Below, in pieces: positions 5,482-10,147 of a DNA stretch of 10,147 bases. Location of the stretch: contig URIK01000062.1 in NCBI GenBank assembly GCA_900547855.1, positions 1 through 10,147 of the forward strand. The letters are read 5' to 3'. This stretch comes from an uncultured Collinsella sp. Its GTDB lineage: Bacteria > Actinomycetota > Coriobacteriia > Coriobacteriales > Coriobacteriaceae. Positions within the stretch are counted from its first letter, which is position 1, and every line of letters starts with the position of its first letter. Position numbers and translations under genes: made by a program. The notes under the pieces are model-generated. The model saw only the letters and a list, made by a program, of their open reading frames with translations. It had not been told where the DNA came from and did no database searches.

Positions 5482-7260
5482 ATGCAGCCCAAGCATTCCG
5501 CGATTGTCGCGGGCCTGACGCTGGCGCTTTCGTTTGGCGCCGTTTCCGCGCCGGCACCCGCCGCTGCCGAGGAGCCCACGCCAGGCGTTGCCTCGGATGC
5601 CACCGATATCGATAAGGGTCTCTACACCCAACAGTCCTTCTCGGGCGTACTGAGGTCGGTCCAGGGCGCTTCGTTTGTCAACGTGACTACCGAGATGAAG
5701 TACTTTACCAAGTACGAGAGCCATGGTAACTACAACCAGGGCTTTTCGTATGGTGACGGCTACAACGCGCTGGGCTATTACCAGTTCGACCGCCGTTGGT
5801 CGCTCATTCCGTTTATGAAGCAGGTCTACAACTACAGCCCCGAAAAATACAGCATGCTCAAGGATGCGATTGATCGCGGCAGCGAGATTTCCAACACGAG
5901 CAATGCCATGTACGAGAACGGCCAGCTCACCGAGTTGGGCCATATCGCTCAGGATGCCTTCCAGGGTGCGTACAACACCGATCCTGTTGAGTTCTCAGCA
6001 CTTCAAGATGCCTATGCGTACAACTCGTACTATGCGGTGACTGAGGCGTGGCTCAAGAGCGGCCTGGGTATTGATATTTCGGGCCGCGCCGATTGCGTCA
6101 AGGGCATGGTGTGGAGCATTACCAACATGTGCGGCACCGGTGTCTGCAGGGACTTTTTCCGCTGGGCGAATCTTTCCAACGATATGTCCGACCGCGAGTT
6201 TGTGACGGCGCTCTCCAATAGTGTGGTCAACAATGTCGCCACTAAGTTTTCGAGTCAGCCCCAGTATCATGAGGGCTGGAAGAATCGTTATAAGAATGAG
6301 CTGAAGGACTGCTTGGCTTATATCGCCGAGGATGAGGCTGCCGCTGCGACGCCCGTGCAGCCCGAGCCTACGCCGGCGCCCTCGCCGACACCTGATTCGA
6401 ATGACGGCTCGAGTGACGATGTCAACGATGACAGGATGGATGCGCCCTCGACCGATGCTGACGGTAATGGCTCTGCTGGCGGCACTACCAACGACGGCTC
6501 TACCTCGAACGGCTCCAATTCGAACGGCTCTGCTGCGGGCGATTCGTCTTCAAGCTCTGTCGGCAATACGGACAGCGACGCTTCTGGTTCGACCGACGCT
6601 GACACCTCTAACTCATCTACCGGCTCGAGCGATTCGTCCGTTGGCACCGGCTCTAACAATGGCTCCGGCTCTGATGTAACGCCTGATTCCGATGATTCCA
6701 AGGACGATTCGAATAAGGCGCCGGACGTTCCCGTTGCTTCGCCGGACAAGAAGCCTTCTTTCTCCGTGCAGCTTGGTTCTACGCTGGGCTCTTCGCTGAT
6801 GGCTGGCGTCAATAATGGCTCGACTCAGAACAAGGACAACTCTGATCAGGTTTCCACGGAAAAGACCGAGGCCGCAAAGGGCAACTCCAAGGACAAGGCT
6901 TCCGAGAAGACCGAATTCGATAAGGGTTCTAGCTCTGAGGAGAAGAACGAGAAGTCCGCTCAGAAGAAGGACGAGAGCAAGACCGAGGGCGAAAAGAAAC
7001 AGTCCGAAGACGATGACAAGAGCGGTGCTGACAACCAAGTCCAGGAGCAAAATGACTCCAAAACGGTTACCACTACAACCACCACGACCACCACAACCAA
7101 GTCATCTGGCGGCAACATGCCCAAGACGGGCGACTTGATCGTGATGGCGAGCCTTGCCAGCGCGAGCTTGGCCACACTGGGCGCTACGTCTATCGTAAGT
7201 GGTAAGCATAAACTCGATCAGCAGAAGAAGGCTTCTGGGGAGGACGGCTCGGAGGAGTAG
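5482..7260 (+). CDS. Secreted cell-wall-anchored protein with lysozyme-like N-terminal domain
   Basis: 592 residues. A signal peptide (1 to about 29) ends in APAAAEE. Residues about 40-285 form a globular domain. KYESHGNY around E79, followed by ALGYYQFDRRW, resembles the catalytic Glu and GxxQ region of lysozyme/lytic-transglycosylase-like folds. It contains four cysteines (205, 217, 222, 277). Residues 286-410 are a Pro then Ser/Asn/Gly/Asp stalk and 445-527 a Lys/Glu-rich charged segment. A run of ten Thr (530-539) precedes MPKTGD (546-551), a hydrophobic segment and a short basic stretch, which together form a sortase sorting signal with Met in place of Leu. The basic part is followed by an unusual acidic end. 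GGGAGGA six bases before the ATG is a strong ribosome site. A terminator follows. Export and anchoring are well supported; the enzymatic activity is a tentative reading, and adhesin is the main alternative. Confidence 0.7.
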   Translation: MQPKHSAIVAGLTLALSFGAVSAPAPAAAEEPTPGVASDATDIDKGLYTQQSFSGVLRSVQGASFVNVTTEMKYFTKYESHGNYNQGFSYGDGYNALGYYQFDRRWSLIPFMKQVYNYSPEKYSMLKDAIDRGSEISNTSNAMYENGQLTELGHIAQDAFQGAYNTDPVEFSALQDAYAYNSYYAVTEAWLKSGLGIDISGRADCVKGMVWSITNMCGTGVCRDFFRWANLSNDMSDREFVTALSNSVVNNVATKFSSQPQYHEGWKNRYKNELKDCLAYIAEDEAAAATPVQPEPTPAPSPTPDSNDGSSDDVNDDRMDAPSTDADGNGSAGGTTNDGSTSNGSNSNGSAAGDSSSSSVGNTDSDASGSTDADTSNSSTGSSDSSVGTGSNNGSGSDVTPDSDDSKDDSNKAPDVPVASPDKKPSFSVQLGSTLGSSLMAGVNNGSTQNKDNSDQVSTEKTEAAKGNSKDKASEKTEFDKGSSSEEKNEKSAQKKDESKTEGEKKQSEDDDKSGADNQVQEQNDSKTVTTTTTTTTTTKSSGGNMPKTGDLIVMASLASASLATLGATSIVSGKHKLDQQKKASGEDGSEE

Positions 7261-7293
7261 CCTCTCGGTTGCCAGATAACTAAAGAGTCGGGA

Positions 7294-7328
7294 CGGGGTC
7301 CGGTGCGAATGCGTCGGGCCTCGTTTTT
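7294..7328 (+). terminator. Intrinsic terminator after the surface protein gene
   Basis: A 13-bp stem of 7294-7306 with 7311-7323 pairs throughout (nine Watson-Crick, four G-U) around the loop GAAT, followed by TTTTT at 7324-7328. It lies 33 nt after the stop codon. It separates the surface protein transcript from the ATPase-like gene. Confidence 0.85.
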
Positions 7329-7350
7329 GTTGTGCAACGATTAGTTGTGC
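7327..7350. promoter_or_regulatory. TTGTTGTGCAAC box upstream of the ATPase-like gene
   Basis: TTGTTGTGCAAC at 7327-7338 is identical to 5397-5408 upstream of the preceding gene. GTTGTGC recurs at 7344-7350, 15 bp on. The rest of the gap to 7463 shows no clear promoter. Possible binding site of a shared regulator, or part of the promoter; the left two bases belong to the terminator T-run. Confidence 0.3.
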
Positions 7351-7463
7351 CCCCTCACACCTCTTGTTGCTACCGTTGCCCGATATGTTTGCGCGGCGAC
7401 ATCGGTACATGCGATGCGGTCATTACAATTGGCATCGTGCTGCAATTTAGGGGGAACGTTTTG

Positions 7464-9260
7464 GTGTCTGAACAGGCAAATGTTGATTGTGCTGCTGACT
7501 TTGGCGTGCGCTTGATCGGCTGTGCCGACGATGCGGTTTTGCCCATTGGCATACACGACTATGCGGAGGCCCTTGGTTGCTGCATGCTGGTTGACAAGAC
7601 CATGTTTATTGCCGATGTGTTGGACTGCGACGCGTCCGTTGTGGTGTGCTGTCGACCCGAGGGTTTTGGCAAGAGCATGAACTTGTCGATGCTCAGGGCT
7701 TTTCTGGAGCGTCCCGCGGTCGGTCGCGCTGGTCGGAGCTCGTTTGCCGATGCTCAGATTTGGGATGCGGACGGCGGGCGTTATCGGGACGAGTACGCTT
7801 GCTATCCGGTGATATCGCTGGATTTTTCTGGCGCTGCGAGGCGTGGCGCCGCTATTGCCGACGTCGTGCGCGATGCTCTTTCGGGCGAGTGCGCCCGCCT
7901 GCTGGCGCTTTTGGAGGCTCCGGATTTAGCTCGAGACAAGGTGCGTCACATCGAACGTGTTGCGCGTGGCGCGGCGAGCGAGGACGAGGTTGACTCGGTG
8001 CTCGGTGTGCTCATTGAGCTGCTGGAGATGGCCTGCGATGAGCAGGTTGTATTGCTCGTTGATGGGTACGACGCGGCGTGGTTGGGCCGTGCGAGCGCGA
8101 GGGTCGCTTCCGGCGCCGATCCGGCAGGGATATTTGATCGCGTGCTTTTCGAAGCCATTGCCACTGCGCGCGATTCGTTGCGGCTGACGTGTCTGATGGG
8201 GGAGCGTCCCGGCCCTGCCGAAGCGGCGCTTTCTTTGCATGACTGCTCGTATTGTCTGGTGACGCCGCTGTCGGCGTGGTGTGATCGTTGGTTCGGCTTT
8301 TCGGATGCCGAGGTCGAGGCTCTGCTGAATCATACTGGACGCGAGGAATACCTGGATGATGCGCGTGAATGGCTCGAGGGATATCGGTTTGGTAGGGCCT
8401 ATTGCTCGAGTCCAGCGCGTGTAATCGGTTTTCTGGGCCGAGGCTGCACGGCGCCTGTGCGCGCCGATCTGTATGCGTATGCGGATTGCCTGAGTAGGGT
8501 AGTTGCCGGGTGGAATCTCGACCGCCTTTCGGTCTTATTTGATTTGCTCGGGGCCCATGGGTGTGCTGAGGTCCCGCTTTGCTTGGGCGCTGTGGGGCTA
8601 GAGGCCTCGTCTGACGATGGCATGTGGACAGCGCTGTATCTGTCCGGTTTTCTCACGACGGATATGACGGAGGAGCCTGAGCATGGTAGTCATCTCCGTG
8701 CTTTGCGATTGCCCAATAACGAGCTTCGACAGGCCTTGCGTCTAGTGATTGTTGAGTGGTTTGAGTGCGCTGCGGAAGACATTCGAGACGTCGATGCGTT
8801 CCGCGACGGGCTGTGCCATGGGAACGAGGACACCGTGAGGCGGGCGCTAAGCCGCATCTTGGGAGATGCGGGAATCGGTGCGACCGACCCAGATACACCG
8901 CTGCCATATCACCTACTCTTGCAAGGACTCTGCTTTGGATTGCCGGGCTATGCCAATCCTGCTTCGAGGCGAAAGTGTGGCGCGGATCGCTGGGACATCC
9001 AGGTTTTTCCTACGGGCGCCGTGTTTGACATAGCCGATACGATCGGTATGCTCGATGAACGTCCGCTGATAACGATCAACATGATGTATGACCCCGATGT
9101 GGATGCGCTGGGGTTGGAATTGCTGGCCGTGCAGTCGCTACTCGACATAGAGCGCGACGGCATCGACGAAATCCGTGTACCACGCCCCGGCGTGGGTCGC
9201 ATGCGCTGGGGGTTCGGTTTTGATGGGCAGCATGTGGCTACGGTGTGCCAGCGGCTTTAA
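7464..9260 (+). CDS. AAA-ATPase-like / PD-(D/E)XK family protein with degenerate catalytic motifs
   Basis: 598 residues. The N-terminus LPIGIHDYAEAL, VDKTMFIADVLD and CRPEGFGKSMNLSML (Walker A lysine K70) identify the AAA-ATPase-like family usually fused to a C-terminal DUF1703/PD-(D/E)XK domain. Walker B reads LLVDGYD: D200 is kept but the usual glutamate of LIDEYD is G201. The C-terminal domain (about 495-598) shows YHLLLQGL, DRWDIQVFP with D511, and PLITINMMYD where the family has I-E-x-K, so E and K appear replaced by N539 and M541. The frame is intact, so this is a possible pseudoenzyme rather than a pseudogene. The biological role of the family is not known to me. Seven cysteines occur in the first 63 residues. 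Codons end in T more often than in suf. The GTG start follows AGGGGG by 9 nt; TTG at 7461 is an alternative, and an upstream extension to 7332 overlaps the repeat box and is unlikely. Confidence 0.8.
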   Translation: MSEQANVDCAADFGVRLIGCADDAVLPIGIHDYAEALGCCMLVDKTMFIADVLDCDASVVVCCRPEGFGKSMNLSMLRAFLERPAVGRAGRSSFADAQIWDADGGRYRDEYACYPVISLDFSGAARRGAAIADVVRDALSGECARLLALLEAPDLARDKVRHIERVARGAASEDEVDSVLGVLIELLEMACDEQVVLLVDGYDAAWLGRASARVASGADPAGIFDRVLFEAIATARDSLRLTCLMGERPGPAEAALSLHDCSYCLVTPLSAWCDRWFGFSDAEVEALLNHTGREEYLDDAREWLEGYRFGRAYCSSPARVIGFLGRGCTAPVRADLYAYADCLSRVVAGWNLDRLSVLFDLLGAHGCAEVPLCLGAVGLEASSDDGMWTALYLSGFLTTDMTEEPEHGSHLRALRLPNNELRQALRLVIVEWFECAAEDIRDVDAFRDGLCHGNEDTVRRALSRILGDAGIGATDPDTPLPYHLLLQGLCFGLPGYANPASRRKCGADRWDIQVFPTGAVFDIADTIGMLDERPLITINMMYDPDVDALGLELLAVQSLLDIERDGIDEIRVPRPGVGRMRWGFGFDGQHVATVCQRL

Positions 9261-9284
9261 GCGCCGAGGTGTTTCCGGCTTCCG

Positions 9285-10098
9285 TTACTCGGTGTCCTTC
9301 ATGGGCGGCATGGGCTTCCAGTTGGGATCCTTGATGATCTTGCGGGCGTCTTTCATGCCACGGCGCAGCGCCGGAATACCGGTCTTAAAGCACTTATCGA
9401 CCGCAGCCAGGCGAATGAATTCCTTGCAGAAGGTCGCGGCATTGCCCAGGCGGAACAGCATGGGGTGGTAGTCACCGTAGATCTGCATATAGCGAGCGAG
9501 GAAGCCTCGGTTGCGCATGATGTAGTAACGGTTGGTGTCGCTCGTAGAGTTGAGTTGGCGCTTGCCGGCGATATCCCAGTTAGAGACGGCGCGGGCGCGC
9601 TTGAGTACCAGGTCGGCCACAACGGCGGCGGGGAAGTGCTGGCTGGCCACGTAACCATAGCAGGCATCGTCGCCGTAGATGAAGAATCGCGCATCGGGCA
9701 GGCCGATCTTGTCGACCACGCGGCGCGAGAACATGCCGCCCTCAAAGCATAGCTGGTTCATGGCGCGGTAGCCCTCGGGTCCCAGGTCCCACTTGGCGAC
9801 AGGGTTGGGAATGCCGAGCGAAAGGATGAGTTGGTATTGCCAAAAGAAGGCGCCGCCGTCAAAGTCCAGACGCGAACCCTGGATGACATCGTAGCGGTCG
9901 GTCCACTTGGCAAGACGCTCGATGCCTTCGGGGATGACGAGCACGTCGTCGTCCATCACCCAGAACCACTGGGCGCCCAGGTCGTAGGCGCATCTGGTGC
10001 CGGCGGAGAAGCCGCCCGCACCGCCGCCGTTTTCGAGCTGCGGGGCGTAGATGACACGGTCGGTGCCGCCCTGCGCGTCGGGTTGCTCGGTGTCGATG
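9285..10098 (-). CDS. Family-2 (GlfT-like) glycosyltransferase, 5' end missing
   Basis: Cytoplasmic nucleotide-sugar glycosyltransferase with a GT-A fold, probably acting in cell-surface polysaccharide synthesis. The 270 native residues begin inside the gene at the contig end. ENGGGAGGFSAG and FWVMDDDVLV (the DDD metal/UDP-sugar motif) are characteristic of the galactofuranosyl/rhamnosyltransferase branch. FEGGMFSRRVVDKIGLP and FFIYGDDACYG form the acceptor-side region with the likely catalytic acidic residues. No membrane segments are seen. It ends at 9285, convergent with the ATPase-like gene with only 24 bp between stops and no clear terminator. The six codons beyond 10097 are adaptor-derived, so the true start is not in the window. 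Sugar and acceptor cannot be told. Confidence 0.85.
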
Positions 10099-10147
10099 CT
10101 GTCTCTTATACACATCTGACGCTGCCGACGACTAGTCGAGTGTAGAT
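10099..10147. other. Illumina Nextera adaptor, i5 index and P5 remnant (artefact)
   Basis: Bases 10099-10131 match the reverse complement of the Nextera read-1 transposase adaptor, beginning CTGTCTCTTATACACATCT. The next eight, CTAGTCGA, are the reverse complement of an i5 index (TCGACTAG, which I recall as S513). GTGTAGAT is the beginning of the reverse complement of P5. This is library sequence left on the contig end and not part of the genome. Confidence 0.98.

Noticed and set aside
6318..6812. Minus-strand 164-codon open frame opposite the Ser/Asp stalk of the surface protein
   Set aside because: The Glu/Ser/Pro composition is simply the reverse complement of the stalk's Ser and Gly codons; no start signal or domain.
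7061..7110. ACC-rich tract as a possible phase-variable simple repeat
   Set aside because: Codons are mixed and no pure repeat unit of more than a few copies is present, so slippage is unlikely.
7332..7463. N-terminal extension of the ATPase-like protein beginning at GTG 7332
   Set aside because: It starts inside the shared repeat box directly after the terminator, lacks a ribosome site, and the conserved domain only begins after 7464.
9261..9284. Bidirectional terminator between the convergent genes
   Set aside because: Only short scattered complementarity (CCGAG/CTCGG) and no T-runs in either direction.

Overview
The window looks like the end of a contig from a high-GC gut actinobacterium of the Coriobacteriia, most likely Collinsella or a close relative. 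This is inferred from the G/C-ended codons of the suf genes, the sufC-sufB-sufD-sufS order, an MPKTGD-type sorting signal and the protein types present. No rRNA or tRNA gene supports it, so the genus is an inference from style.

Positions 1-4267 on the minus strand hold the SUF iron-sulfur cluster assembly operon, transcribed sufC, sufB, sufD, sufS. The junctions are tight: 12 nt between sufC and sufB, a one-base TAATG overlap for sufB/sufD, and a four-base ATGA overlap for sufD/sufS. sufS runs off the left edge after 258 codons. A 222-bp divergent intergenic region separates the operon from a plus-strand Rrf2-family regulator (4490-4921) that carries an IscR-like cysteine triad. The intergenic region holds two separate inverted repeats, one over the predicted sufC -35 box and one in front of the regulator. 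The simplest model is a cluster-sensing Rrf2 protein that controls suf and itself.

Twelve bases after the regulator is a small HEPN-fold protein of the HI0074 (nucleotidyltransferase substrate-binding) family. Its RX4HXY motif is intact, but no partner nucleotidyltransferase is visible. Next comes a secreted protein with a lysozyme-like N-terminal domain, a long low-complexity stalk and a C-terminal sorting signal (5482-7260), closed by a good intrinsic terminator. After it is a protein of the AAA-ATPase-like/PD-(D/E)XK family (7464-9260) whose Walker B glutamate and nuclease E-x-K residues both appear to be replaced. A convergent family-2 glycosyltransferase (9285-10098) is cut by the contig end.

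The last 49 bases (10099-10147) are not genomic. They match the reverse complement of an Illumina Nextera adaptor, an i5 index and the beginning of P5. Proteins predicted there starting MCIRDS are artefacts. No stretch over 300 bp lacks a gene. I found no tRNA, rRNA, CRISPR array, insertion sequence or integrase. The items most worth following up are the lone HEPN gene coupled to the Rrf2 gene, the degenerate ATPase/nuclease, and the paired operator-like repeats in the suf intergenic region.
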